Below, in pieces: positions 16,955-25,281 of a DNA stretch of 64,000 nucleotides (its first letter is position 1; each line of letters begins with the position of its first letter). Origin of the DNA: an uncultured Eubacteriales bacterium (lineage in GTDB: Bacteria; Bacillota_I; Bacilli_A; RF39; UBA660); contig CAJJKI010000002.1 of NCBI GenBank assembly GCA_905188025.1, positions 83,618 to 147,617 on the forward strand, written 5' to 3'. The notes beneath the pieces were generated by a model. The model was not told the DNA's origin. It was given only the letters and a program-made list of their open reading frames with translations, and did no database searches. A program made the translations under genes and the position numbers.

Positions 16955-17920
16955 ATGAAAAAGAAAAATATTTTTAAGATTGTGGGTTTGGTTATGATAG
17001 GAATTATTTTGATAGTATTAGTAGACTTTATATGTGCTAAATATTTTAGGACTAGACCACTTATTGCTAAGAAGGAGGTAGTAGCATATTATATTGATGG
17101 AGAGAAGAATACAGTGCCTTTGGAATCAGGAATAGTATATAAGTCATTATTTGCTGATGTATATTATTGTGATACGACAGTAGATACATATGATAGTGAA
17201 TATCATATGGAAAGGGAACAGAAAATAATTAGATATTATTTAAAGAAGGGGGAAGTATTTACTTGTAAGAGTTCTATTAGTTATTATCCAGGTGATGAAG
17301 GAATAAAGAATTATGTTGATATGGATAATCCTAGTGATATGGAATATATTAAGAGTATTGCTAAAGATTTATATAATCAGAAATTAGATGGACTGTATGA
17401 TGTTAATAATAAGATGGGTGTTATGATCTATAATTTTTTAGGATATCCGATTAATACTAGATACCAAGATGTTTATATGTTTAATATTAATGATTTTAGT
17501 AAGGATCCAATAAAACTCTTGATAGATGGATTTGATATGGCTTGGAGAAGTATTAATTATAAGTCATCACCTAGTGGTAATATTTTTAGTTTTTATTATA
17601 CTTGTGGATATAGAGATCAATGGGGTGGATATAGGAAGTATAGTGAAGAAGATTGTAAGAATAATAAGGATACAACGGGTATATATGTATTTAGGATTAA
17701 TAGTATAAATGATTATGAGAAGATTAATTTTTATAAGGAAGATAATAGTTATTTAGAGGAGTATCCAGAGAGTTATTTTAGTATTCAAGAAGTTACTAGT
17801 GATACTGAGATGATTATTAAGATGGTACTTACTAAGAATAAACAGACAGAAGTTGATAAAATAATATATGTTAAATGGAATTTTATTACTGATAAGAGTG
17901 AGGAAATAGAATATGAATAA
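16955..17920 (+). CDS. Membrane-anchored extracytoplasmic protein of unknown function
   Basis: 321 residues: basic N-terminus, one transmembrane segment (IVGLVMIGIILIVLVDFICA), then a soluble domain of about 290 residues rich in Tyr and Asp with several cysteines. No recognised domain. RBS AGGAGG before ATG 16955. Its last codons overlap the next gene by eight bases, so the two are translationally coupled; an anchored extracytoplasmic protein coupled to a membrane-tethered HTH protein suggests a sensor-regulator pair (inference). Confidence 0.6.
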   Translation: MKKKNIFKIVGLVMIGIILIVLVDFICAKYFRTRPLIAKKEVVAYYIDGEKNTVPLESGIVYKSLFADVYYCDTTVDTYDSEYHMEREQKIIRYYLKKGEVFTCKSSISYYPGDEGIKNYVDMDNPSDMEYIKSIAKDLYNQKLDGLYDVNNKMGVMIYNFLGYPINTRYQDVYMFNINDFSKDPIKLLIDGFDMAWRSINYKSSPSGNIFSFYYTCGYRDQWGGYRKYSEEDCKNNKDTTGIYVFRINSINDYEKINFYKEDNSYLEEYPESYFSIQEVTSDTEMIIKMVLTKNKQTEVDKIIYVKWNFITDKSEEIEYE

Positions 17921-18512
17921 GAGTATTGGTGATAGAATATATTCTCTTAGGAAGAAGCTAGGGTTATCTCAAGAAGAATTTGCTAATAGGATTGGTGTAA
18001 CTAGACAAGTTGTTAGTAAATGGGAGATGAATCAAGTAATACCACTTACTGATAAGTTAGAGAAGATTAGTGAAGAATTTAATATTAGTTATGATGAGAT
18101 ATTAAGGGATATGGATAGTAAGAAGAAAAATAATATTATTAAATATATATTAGTATTTTTAGGGATAATTATTATAGAGATAGTAATAATTATTATATAT
18201 ACTTATATGTTAGATAAGAAAGATATGGAATATAAGTGTGTTGGTACTAGGACATATTATGTTGATAGGGTATATGATAGTGATGATGATAATTATAAGT
18301 ATGTAACATTTATTGATAGAGATAATCAAGTTAATAATATTAAGGTTAGAAAGATAGTAGTTAATAATATAGAAGTTGGTAATAGATATGAATTTGTATA
18401 TAGAAGTAATGATATGGATACTAGTATTGATGAGATAATTAATGATAAGATAGTTAATATTATTAAGAGTAATAAAGAGGATGAATGGATAGATATAGTT
18501 AATTGTAGATAG
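17913..18512 (+). CDS. XRE-family regulator with C-terminal membrane segment
   Basis: 199 residues. N-terminal Cro/CI HTH (IYSLRKKLGLSQEEFANRIG then VTRQVVSKWEMNQVIPLTDK), a classic VSKWE motif. A transmembrane segment follows (residues about 73-96), then a domain of about 100 residues predicted outside. Membrane-tethered HTH proteins of this shape are frequent in Firmicutes and are thought to couple an outside or membrane signal to gene control. Overlaps the upstream anchored protein gene. Confidence 0.82.
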   Translation: MNKSIGDRIYSLRKKLGLSQEEFANRIGVTRQVVSKWEMNQVIPLTDKLEKISEEFNISYDEILRDMDSKKKNNIIKYILVFLGIIIIEIVIIIIYTYMLDKKDMEYKCVGTRTYYVDRVYDSDDDNYKYVTFIDRDNQVNNIKVRKIVVNNIEVGNRYEFVYRSNDMDTSIDEIINDKIVNIIKSNKEDEWIDIVNCR

Positions 18513-18590
18513 ATCATGTTTAATAGACATGATTTTTCTATGAATAGATATATGGTTAGTGGGCATACTATAGGAGAAAGGAATGGTTAT

Positions 18591-18809
18591 ATGGAAGAGT
18601 ATAAAGTAGTACCTGAGGTTATTACAGGGAAGGATTTGAATTATATAAGTGATATGTTTGAATGGAATTATATGGCTTTTAAGAGTAGTCATTTAATGAT
18701 AGATAAGTGTCAGGATGAGAATATTAAGATGCTTATAGGTAAGGGAAATGAGATATTTAAGAAGAATATGGAAATGGGTTTAGGTATACTAGGAGGGAAA
18801 GATGAATAG
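18591..18809 (+). CDS. CotF-like spore coat family protein (short)
   Basis: About 72 residues with a ferritin-like two-helix pattern (ITGKDLNYISDMFEWNYMAF, then ENIKMLIGKGNEIFKKNME) resembling the small N-terminal partner of CotF-type coat protein pairs. ATG 18591 is chosen because the conserved part begins there; an upstream ATG at 18516 adds 25 residues without family similarity. It overlaps the next CotF-like gene by eight bases. In Bacillus CotF is a spore coat protein; the role in this lineage is inferred. Confidence 0.6.
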   Translation: MEEYKVVPEVITGKDLNYISDMFEWNYMAFKSSHLMIDKCQDENIKMLIGKGNEIFKKNMEMGLGILGGKDE

Positions 18810-19125
18810 TAAGATTAGTAATCCAAAGGTAGAGGTTAGTAAAGGGATAGGATTTAATGATAAGGATTATATTACATGGCTTTTGAATATACTTAAAGAG
18901 ATGGAGAAGAATTATGTTATTATGATGAGTGAAGCTAGTAATGAGAAATTATATGATAAGTATATGGAATGTTTTATTGAGATGGCTGTATTACAAAGAG
19001 AAGTATATGAAGAAATGTTTAGACATGGATGGTATCAAGTAGAGGTAATGGAAGAAGAGAAAATACAAGAGAAGAAAGTCATGTTAGAGAGAATGTATAA
19101 TGAATTAGAGATAGCTCAGGATTAG
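18802..19125 (+). CDS. CotF-family spore coat protein
   Basis: 107 residues. The central part (NDKDYITWLLNILKEMEKNY, SEASNEKLYDKYMECF, REVYEEMFRHGWYQVE) matches the CotF pattern 'lnDkDy.nd.L...K...s.y..a..Eas...l...........q..lY.lM...GWY'. The GWY-x-V-E ending is the family hallmark. RBS AGGAGGGAAAG before ATG 18802. Ends at the terminator at 19113. Together with sspI at 59.9 kb it supports a sporulating ancestry. Confidence 0.75.
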   Translation: MNSKISNPKVEVSKGIGFNDKDYITWLLNILKEMEKNYVIMMSEASNEKLYDKYMECFIEMAVLQREVYEEMFRHGWYQVEVMEEEKIQEKKVMLERMYNELEIAQD

Positions 19126-19143
19126 TAATTCCTGGCTTTTTTC
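19113..19143 (+). terminator. Intrinsic terminator of the coat-protein operon
   Basis: AGCTCAGGA / TCCTGGCT stem with one bulge (19113-19121 and 19130-19137), followed by TTTTTT. It overlaps the stop codon of the CotF gene. Confidence 0.75.
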
Positions 19144-19172
19144 TTGACAAATTGATATAAATAGAGTATTAT
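19144..19172 (+). promoter_or_regulatory. Predicted sigma-A promoter for the SAM-fold/kinase-like operon
   Basis: TTGACA (19144-19149), 17-base spacer, TATTAT (19167-19172), 28 bases before the ATG at 19201. It abuts the preceding terminator. Confidence 0.7.
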
Positions 19173-19200
19173 ATTTAGGCGATTTACGGGGGTACTAGTG

Positions 19201-19956
19201 ATGGAAGAATATAGAAGAGTATATACAATGTCTAATGAGAATATTGGGTCATATAAAGAATTATATGATTTTGATGGAGCTAGATTACTTACAGTACTTG
19301 GTAGTGGAGACCAGTACTTTAATAGTTTATTATATGGAGTAAGCGACGCTACGATATTTGATATTAATTATACGGCATGGTTATATTTTAGAATTAAATA
19401 TAAAGCTATAAAGATACTTAGTTATGAAGAATTTATTAAAGTATTTGTACTTAGAGATATGTATGATATAGAAGTATATAATAAGATTGTTCAAGTACTT
19501 GATTATGAAGAGATTAATTATTATGTATATTTAGTTAATTCTTTTAATAATATGATATATAGTAGTCAATGCTTTTATCCTAATGTTATAATTACTAGTT
19601 GTGATAGTTGGAAAGATAGGGAAGAATTGAATCCTTATTTGAATAGAGATAATTATTATAAATTACAAGAGGTACTTAATAAAAGAGAGATGCCTAGGTT
19701 TGTGATAGGAAACTTTATGAATATGAAAATAGAAGATGGTTATGATATATTACTTTTATCTAATATATATGACTATATTGATAGAGATATGGATAGATAT
19801 ATAGAGAATGTTTATGGATATAAGGCGCAAGCTTTGGTTAATTATAGTTGGTTTTTTAATGATAGAGATAAAGAGTTTATAAGAAGAGGAATGTCTTTAG
19901 ATAAAGTAAAGGGGTTAATGAAGAGTGATAATTATGTGTTATCACTTAAAAGATAG
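19201..19956 (+). CDS. SAM-binding-fold protein, DUF3419-like
   Basis: 251 residues. Residues about 30-60 (ARLLTVLGSGDQYFNSLLYG, then DATIFDINYTAWLYFRIK) form a Rossmann motif with the 'GSGDq.lnlL..ga..i.afDiN' look of DUF3419 proteins, a family that includes SAM-dependent aminocarboxypropyl transferases. The remainder is weakly conserved to my eye. Start at ATG 19201 with GGGGG eight bases upstream. Leads an operon with two kinase-fold genes (12-base gap). Substrate unknown; a modification role is inference. Confidence 0.6.
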   Translation: MEEYRRVYTMSNENIGSYKELYDFDGARLLTVLGSGDQYFNSLLYGVSDATIFDINYTAWLYFRIKYKAIKILSYEEFIKVFVLRDMYDIEVYNKIVQVLDYEEINYYVYLVNSFNNMIYSSQCFYPNVIITSCDSWKDREELNPYLNRDNYYKLQEVLNKREMPRFVIGNFMNMKIEDGYDILLLSNIYDYIDRDMDRYIENVYGYKAQALVNYSWFFNDRDKEFIRRGMSLDKVKGLMKSDNYVLSLKR

Positions 19957-19967
19957 GAGGGTTATAT

Positions 19968-20606
19968 ATGATATACTATGATAAGAATGGCGAGTGTGTA
20001 GAATTTAGGAAAAAGAAAAATCTTGGTAAGAAAGTTTATTTAATTAATGATCAGGAATGTGTTAAGATAGGAATTGATCCTAAACTAGTTAGTTTAGATA
20101 CTTTAGAATGTATACAAGAGATGGGATTAGAAGGAGTTTATAAAGTTAGAGACTTTTTATATTCACAAGATGGGGTATTTAAAGCTTATATAATGAAATA
20201 TTATAAACCAGAAGATATTAATTTTTTTGATATGGATATAGATTATACGATAGAGAATTATTTAAGACTTAAGAGAGTAGTAGAAGAATTTACTGAGAAG
20301 AAGATATTTATGGTAGATTTAAATCCTGATAATGTTATTGTTAATAGAGATGGATTAACGATAATAGATACTGATTTATATGTTATTAGTAAATTTATTT
20401 CTAGTGATAGGATAGAACTTAATAATTTAAAGGCTTTAAGATATATATTTACACAGTTATATATAGAAAATTGGGAAAAGTATTATGGTACTGATTGTAT
20501 TTTAAAAGCATATAATATATTTGAATTAAATCCTGATGCTACGGTGAAGAAATTACAAAGATATAATAGACTTGTTGATAAGATGCATGGTTATAGGGGA
20601 TTATAA
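19968..20606 (+). CDS. Protein-kinase-like fold protein, paralogue 1
   Basis: 212 residues. It retains the layout of a compact kinase/aminoglycoside-phosphotransferase fold: a lysine strand (ECVKIGI, residues about 30-36), a hinge (AYIMKYYKPE), a catalytic loop MVDLNPDNVIV (Asp and Asn in the D-x-x-x-x-N spacing) and a metal-binding LTIIDTDLY in place of DFG. The usual HRD histidine is absent. It could be an active phosphotransferase or a pseudokinase. It overlaps its paralogue at TAATGA and opens with the same M-I-Y-Y-D motif, so a tandem duplication is likely. Confidence 0.55.
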   Translation: MIYYDKNGECVEFRKKKNLGKKVYLINDQECVKIGIDPKLVSLDTLECIQEMGLEGVYKVRDFLYSQDGVFKAYIMKYYKPEDINFFDMDIDYTIENYLRLKRVVEEFTEKKIFMVDLNPDNVIVNRDGLTIIDTDLYVISKFISSDRIELNNLKALRYIFTQLYIENWEKYYGTDCILKAYNIFELNPDATVKKLQRYNRLVDKMHGYRGL

Positions 20607-21286
20607 TGATATATTATGATGAAGATGGTAATGCTAAGATAATTAATAAGGGAAGAAAATTTTATCAAGTACATGATGGTGATATGGAATATATTAAGAG
20701 TAGTAAGATATATAGTGGAATATATCGATTAGGACTTGATAAGTGTATTAAGATACTAGATGATAAGAATAATGTTGACTTAGAAATGATGAAGACTGTT
20801 AGAGGATTAAATATAGCAGGATTATATCAACTTAGAGATTTTCTATTTAATATGGATGATAAGTTTGTAGCATATATGATGGATTATTATAAAAGAGAGA
20901 ATATAGATCTTTTTAGTCAAGGAGTAGATTATACGATATATAATTATTTGAGATTAGAGAGAGCAATGAAACTACTAGGAGATAATTTGATATGTGTTAA
21001 TGATTTACATGATGGGAATGTAATACTTACGGATAGTGAAATTATAATGATAGATATAGATAATTATTATAGAGGAGATAAAGAAGAGAAAGTTAAGAGA
21101 TATAATTTAAGAAGACTTAATGAATTATTTATTACTTTATATAAATGTGATCTAGTTCATTATTATGGAAGATACTATAAGAGTGTTGAAGGAAGTATTG
21201 AAGAAGTATTTACTTCTAGTGATAAGATGGTTAAGACTTTATCAAAATATAAATGTCCAGGAGAATATTTTATGAAATGGCTTTAG
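20606..21286 (+). CDS. Protein-kinase-like fold protein, paralogue 2
   Basis: 226 residues, clearly related to the preceding gene (MIYYD start, GLNIAGLYQLRDFLF versus GLEGVYKVRDFLY, DYTIYNYLRLERA versus DYTIENYLRLKRV). Kinase-type residues: KCIKILD strand lysine, catalytic loop NDLHDGNVIL, and IIMIDIDNYY as the metal-binding segment. The two copies have diverged strongly, consistent with distinct substrates or a heteromer. It closes the operon; the stop lies within the terminator at 21279. Confidence 0.55.
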   Translation: MIYYDEDGNAKIINKGRKFYQVHDGDMEYIKSSKIYSGIYRLGLDKCIKILDDKNNVDLEMMKTVRGLNIAGLYQLRDFLFNMDDKFVAYMMDYYKRENIDLFSQGVDYTIYNYLRLERAMKLLGDNLICVNDLHDGNVILTDSEIIMIDIDNYYRGDKEEKVKRYNLRRLNELFITLYKCDLVHYYGRYYKSVEGSIEEVFTSSDKMVKTLSKYKCPGEYFMKWL

Positions 21287-21323
21287 AAATATAATTTTAT
21301 ATTATGTTACTGGGGCTTTTTTT
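21279..21323 (+). terminator. Probable intrinsic terminator with G-U rich stem
   Basis: GGCTTTAG (21279-21286, overlapping the stop codon) can pair with CTGGGGCT (21310-21317) using several G-U pairs, followed by seven T. Confidence 0.55.
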
Positions 21324-21449
21324 ATTGTATAGGGAAGTTCTTTAAGAAACTAAATAGATTTTAAAAAGTATGCTCATAAATATTGTTTATATAATAGTAA
21401 GGAAATAGAGATAGATATTTATAAATGATATGAGTGTAGAATATTATTA

Positions 21450-21479
21450 TTGACAGGTATTTATTATTTTTGATATGAT
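21450..21479 (+). promoter_or_regulatory. Predicted sigma-A promoter for fhs
   Basis: TTGACA (21450-21455), 18-base spacer, TATGAT (21474-21479), about 25 bp before the fhs start. Confidence 0.7.
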
Positions 21480-21504
21480 TGTATATAGATAGGGAGGTAG
21501 TGAG

Positions 21505-23166
21505 ATGACTGATATAGAGATTGCTAGAAATACTAAATTAAAGAGAATAGAGGAAGTAGCTCAGGAGATAGGGCTAGATGATGAAGATATTGAGTTATAT
21601 GGAAAATATAAATGTAAGATAGATAATCATATATATGATAGGTATAAGGATAAGAAAGATGGTAAGTTGATACTGGTGACGGCGATTAGTCCTACTCCTT
21701 TAGGAGAGGGAAAAACTACTATGTCGATTGCTTTAGCTGATGGACTTAGAAAGATAGGAAAGAAAGCAATATTGGCACTTAGAGAACCTTCTTTAGGACC
21801 CGTTTTTGGGATAAAGGGAGGAGCTACTGGTGGTGGTATGGTTCAAGTGGCTCCGATGGAAGATATTAATTTGCATTTTACAGGAGATATTCATGCAATT
21901 ACAGCTGCTAATAATTTGTTATCTGCAATGATTGATAATCATATGTATTTTGGTAATAAGTTAGGGATAAAGAAAGTTGTTTGGAAGAGATGTATGGATC
22001 TTAATGATAGACAATTAAGGGAAGTAGATACAGGTTTGTCAGGAGAAGCAAAGATAGTTCCTAGAAGAGATAAATTTGATATAACAGTAGCTTCTGAAGT
22101 AATGGCTATTTTATGTTTAGCAAAAGACATGGATGATTTAAAGAAAAGACTTGGTAATATAATAATTGGTTATAATGAAGAAGGTAAGGAAGTATTTGCT
22201 CGTGATTTGAAAGCTCATGGTAGTATGGCAGTACTTTTGAAAGATGCTATTAAACCTAATTTAGTTCAATCACTAGAGCATACTCCAGCAATTATTCACG
22301 GAGGACCTTTTGCTAATATAGCTCATGGCTGCAATAGTGTTATAGCTACGAAGATGGCTTTAAAACTAGGAGACTATGTAATTACGGAAGCAGGATTTGG
22401 AGCAGACTTAGGATGCGAAAAATTCTTGGATATAAAATGTAGAATGAATGGACTTGTACCTGATGCGGTAGTATTAGTAGCTACAATTAAAGCTTTGAAA
22501 TATCATGGTGGAGTAGAGAAAGACAAGGTATTTGAAGAAAATATTCCTGCTATGGAACAAGGAATGGATAACTTATTTAAACATATAGATAATATTAAGA
22601 ATAAATTTGGTCTTAATGTAATAGTTGCTATTAATAAGTATAGTCAAGATAGTGATAAAGAGATAGAGTATTTAAGAAGTAAGTTAGATGAAAAAGGTAT
22701 AGGACTTAGTCTTGTAACAGGATGGGCTGATGGTGGAGAAGGCGCTAAAGATATAGCTCAAAAGATTGTTTCTTTAGTAGAAGAGCCAGAAGAGTTTAAA
22801 TTTATGTATGATCTAGAAGATGATATTAAGACTAAGATAGAGAAAGTTGCTAAGAAGATATACTATGCTAAGGGAGTAGAATATAGTAGTGAGGCTTTGG
22901 AAGAGATAGATAGATTAGAGAAATTAGGATATGGAAATTATCCAGTATGTATAGCTAAGACACAATATTCTTTATCAGATGATCCAAAGAATTTGAAATG
23001 TGATGATGAATATACTATTAAGGTAAGGGGTGTTGAGATAAAGAATGGTGCTGGATTTATTGTAGTACTTGCTGGTAGTATTATGACAATGCCTGGATTA
23101 CCTAGAGTGCCTGCTGCTGAAGCAATAGATATTGATAGTGCTGGTATTATTACGGGAATATTTTAA
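21505..23166 (+). CDS. fhs: Formate--tetrahydrofolate ligase
   Basis: 553 residues, normal length for the family. ATP-binding loop TPLGEGKTTMSIALADGL, EPSLGPVFGIKGGATGGG and the GAGFIVVLAGSIMTMPGLPR C-terminal signature are all intact. The enzyme makes 10-formyltetrahydrofolate from formate, ATP and THF. With folD at 44.3 kb it supplies and interconverts one-carbon folates for purine synthesis and initiator-tRNA formylation. RBS GGGAGG, own promoter and terminator: monocistronic. Confidence 0.97.
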   Translation: MTDIEIARNTKLKRIEEVAQEIGLDDEDIELYGKYKCKIDNHIYDRYKDKKDGKLILVTAISPTPLGEGKTTMSIALADGLRKIGKKAILALREPSLGPVFGIKGGATGGGMVQVAPMEDINLHFTGDIHAITAANNLLSAMIDNHMYFGNKLGIKKVVWKRCMDLNDRQLREVDTGLSGEAKIVPRRDKFDITVASEVMAILCLAKDMDDLKKRLGNIIIGYNEEGKEVFARDLKAHGSMAVLLKDAIKPNLVQSLEHTPAIIHGGPFANIAHGCNSVIATKMALKLGDYVITEAGFGADLGCEKFLDIKCRMNGLVPDAVVLVATIKALKYHGGVEKDKVFEENIPAMEQGMDNLFKHIDNIKNKFGLNVIVAINKYSQDSDKEIEYLRSKLDEKGIGLSLVTGWADGGEGAKDIAQKIVSLVEEPEEFKFMYDLEDDIKTKIEKVAKKIYYAKGVEYSSEALEEIDRLEKLGYGNYPVCIAKTQYSLSDDPKNLKCDDEYTIKVRGVEIKNGAGFIVVLAGSIMTMPGLPRVPAAEAIDIDSAGIITGIF

Positions 23167-23182
23167 TTTATAAAAATGAAAG

Positions 23183-23216
23183 AGAATTATAATGTGTGAA
23201 TTATGATTCTTTTTTG
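23183..23216 (+). terminator. Intrinsic terminator after fhs
   Basis: AGAATTATAAT / ATTATGATTCT (23183-23193, 23200-23210, one G-U) then TTTTTT. Confidence 0.8.
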
Positions 23217-23338
23217 TTTATAAGGGAAGTGCTTTTTATTTATGTAAATGTATTAAATATGCGAGAATATATATAATATTTAAAATATATAAAAATATAT
23301 ATGAATGTATAAAAATATGGTTACTTTTTTGATATGAA

Positions 23339-23367
23339 TTTACTTAGGAGTTATTTTTAGGTATAAT
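23339..23367 (+). promoter_or_regulatory. Predicted sigma-A promoter for nadE-nadD
   Basis: TTTACT (23339-23344), 17-base spacer, TATAAT (23362-23367), followed by AGGAGG and the nadE start. Confidence 0.65.
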
Positions 23368-23393
23368 GTAGATAAGATTAGGAGGATATGGTT

Positions 23394-24149
23394 ATGGAAT
23401 ATGAGAAGATAACTGATGAGATAGTTAATTTTATTAGAGATTATTATGAAGAGAATAAGTTATATGGGGCAGTATTGGGTATTAGTGGAGGAAAGGATTC
23501 AGCAGTAGTTTTGGCTCTTTTGTGTAAGGCTCTTGGTAGTGAGAGGGTTGTTGGTTTGACGATGCCTTGTTATTCAAATGAGGAAGATATGAATGATGCG
23601 AGAATGCTTAGTGAATATTATGGGAATAGATTATATAATATAGATTTATCGGGGGTATATGATAAGTTTAAGTATGAGGTTAGTAAGGCTGGTATTAGTG
23701 ATCAGGAATGTAAGAATAGTGATATTAATGTTAAGCCTAGGATGAGAATGATGAGTTTATATTATATGGCTGCTATGTTAAGTGATATAGAGAAGAGGCC
23801 TTACTTGGTAGTGGGTACTAGTAACAAGAGTGAGTTATATGTTGGGTATTTTACTAAGGGAGGAGATTCTGTTCATGATATAGCTCCAATAGGGGATTTA
23901 CTGGTATCTGAAGTGATAAAGGTAGGGGCAGTATTGGGAGTGCCTGAAGGGGTTTTATACAAGACTCCTAGTGATGGATTATCTGGTATGAGTGATGAAG
24001 ATAAGTTGGGAGTAAGCTACAATGATATTGAAAGATATATATTGGGAGATGATACTCTTGATAAGGATATAGCTTTAAAGATAGAGAGAATGCATAATAA
24101 TAGTAGACATAAATTTATAATACCAATGTATAAAAAGAATAGAGGATAG
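23394..24149 (+). CDS. nadE: NAD synthetase, ammonia-dependent type
   Basis: About 251 residues, the single-domain (glutaminase-less) form. N-type ATP pyrophosphatase loop GISGGKDSAVVLALL; GTSNKSELYVGYFTKGGD and TPSDGLSGMSDEDKLGVSY are NadE hallmarks. It amidates nicotinate adenine dinucleotide to NAD. Start at 23394 has AGGAGG at eight bases; the ATG at 23388 would sit only two bases from it. Two bases separate it from nadD, so the last two steps of NAD synthesis form one operon. Confidence 0.95.
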   Translation: MEYEKITDEIVNFIRDYYEENKLYGAVLGISGGKDSAVVLALLCKALGSERVVGLTMPCYSNEEDMNDARMLSEYYGNRLYNIDLSGVYDKFKYEVSKAGISDQECKNSDINVKPRMRMMSLYYMAAMLSDIEKRPYLVVGTSNKSELYVGYFTKGGDSVHDIAPIGDLLVSEVIKVGAVLGVPEGVLYKTPSDGLSGMSDEDKLGVSYNDIERYILGDDTLDKDIALKIERMHNNSRHKFIIPMYKKNRG

Positions 24150-24151
24150 AT

Positions 24152-24718
24152 ATGAGAGTAGGTATATATGTAGGTAGTTTTGATCCGGTACATAAAGGTC
24201 ATAAGATGGTAGTTGATTATTTACTTAATAATGATTATGTTGACAAGGTTTTAGTGATACCTACTGGTGCTTATTGGGATAAGACTGGGATAATTCCTGT
24301 TAATTATAGAATAGATATGTGGAACTATTATAAGAGTGATAGGATTGTTGTTGATAAGAGATATAATGATATAGAGTATACATATATGATTTTAGATATA
24401 TTAGAAAGAGAATGTGATGATGAATTATATTTAATTATTGGGGCTGATAATGTAATTAATTTTGATAAATGGAAGAATTATCAGAAGATATTAGAAAGAA
24501 AAATATTAGTTATTCCTAGAGAGAATATAGAGATGGATAAATATTTTAGTAGATATGAGAAGAAAGATAATTTTATAATAGTAGAGGGGTTTAAGGAAGT
24601 GGATATATCTTCGAAGGAGATTAGGGGACTACTTCATGATGGAAAGTATGATGAAGTAGAGAAGTATTTAGATAAAGAGATAATAGAATATATTAAGAAG
24701 AATGATTTGTATAGATAG
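24152..24718 (+). CDS. nadD: Nicotinate-nucleotide adenylyltransferase
   Basis: 188 residues. Nucleotidyltransferase motif GSFDPVHKGHKMVVDY (the GxFDPxHxGH signature) and the C-terminal ISSKEIR (ISSTxIR class) are present, with LIIGADNV and KW for mononucleotide recognition. It forms deamido-NAD from nicotinate mononucleotide and ATP, the substrate of the upstream nadE product. The related HD-domain hydrolase yqeK often found next to nadD is absent. Confidence 0.93.
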   Translation: MRVGIYVGSFDPVHKGHKMVVDYLLNNDYVDKVLVIPTGAYWDKTGIIPVNYRIDMWNYYKSDRIVVDKRYNDIEYTYMILDILERECDDELYLIIGADNVINFDKWKNYQKILERKILVIPRENIEMDKYFSRYEKKDNFIIVEGFKEVDISSKEIRGLLHDGKYDEVEKYLDKEIIEYIKKNDLYR

Positions 24719-24837
24719 ATTGTTTGAAGAAGATAGATTTTTGGGAAAATGAATACATAATAGATACATGAATTATGGATCTATTTTTTTGCAAATGGAT
24801 AATTTTATAAAAATACAAACAAATGTATGAAAATATA

Positions 24838-24866
24838 TTGACAATATAATTTTGTTATGGTAGTAT
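24838..24866 (+). promoter_or_regulatory. Possible promoter in the nadD-uvrB gap
   Basis: TTGACA (24838-24843), 17-base spacer, TAGTAT (24861-24866). It would drive the small ORF at 24881 and possibly uvrB. Confidence 0.45.
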
Positions 24867-24880
24867 TGGTGTAGTGGTTG

Positions 24881-25054
24881 TTGATAACTATAAATAAATA
24901 TAAATTTATTATTGGTGATGAAAATAATAATGAAATTTTTGTAGATTATGATAAGATAGTGTATGGTATAAAAAGAATATTAGTGTTTGATAGTTTGGAT
25001 GAATTAAATAATAAGAATAATAAAATTTTATTAGAAAAAAATAATAGGGAATAG
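24881..25054 (+). CDS. Doubtful 57-aa ORF in the nadD-uvrB gap
   Basis: A TTG-started frame encoding a charged Asn/Lys/Asp-rich peptide (beginning M-I-T-I-N-K-Y-K-F-I). It follows a promoter-like sequence by 15 bases, but there is no good Shine-Dalgarno sequence and the composition could arise by chance in A+T-rich DNA. The rest of the 24719-25281 gap holds a 10-bp inverted repeat (25174-25202) and the uvrB RBS; otherwise I see nothing there. Confidence 0.25.
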   Translation: MITINKYKFIIGDENNNEIFVDYDKIVYGIKRILVFDSLDELNNKNNKILLEKNNRE

Positions 25055-25173
25055 TTATTTAGAATTGTTTAGTTTGAAAGATAGTGCGTGTTAAATTAAA
25101 TACAAATACAATAATAGATCTTTTCAATTTATAATTTTCAATTTATAAAGATTTTTGCTTTTATAGAAGAAAG

Positions 25174-25202
25174 TCAACTTGTTCTATTTTGAAACAAGTT
25201 GA
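25174..25202. promoter_or_regulatory. Perfect 10-bp inverted repeat upstream of uvrB
   Basis: TCAACTTGTT and AACAAGTTGA separated by nine bases, about 80 bp before the uvrB start. No T run follows, so it is not a standard terminator; an operator or mRNA hairpin is possible. It does not match the GAACN4GTTC LexA box. Confidence 0.5.
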
Positions 25203-25281
25203 AGTATATGATATTATTTTGTAAAAAATTAAAAAGGAATGATTTATGTATAACTAGAAAAAATGTGGGAGGTATGATGAT

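Noticed and set aside
25174..25202. LexA (SOS) box for uvrB
   Set aside because: The inverted repeat has a nine-base loop and does not match GAAC-N4-GTTC.
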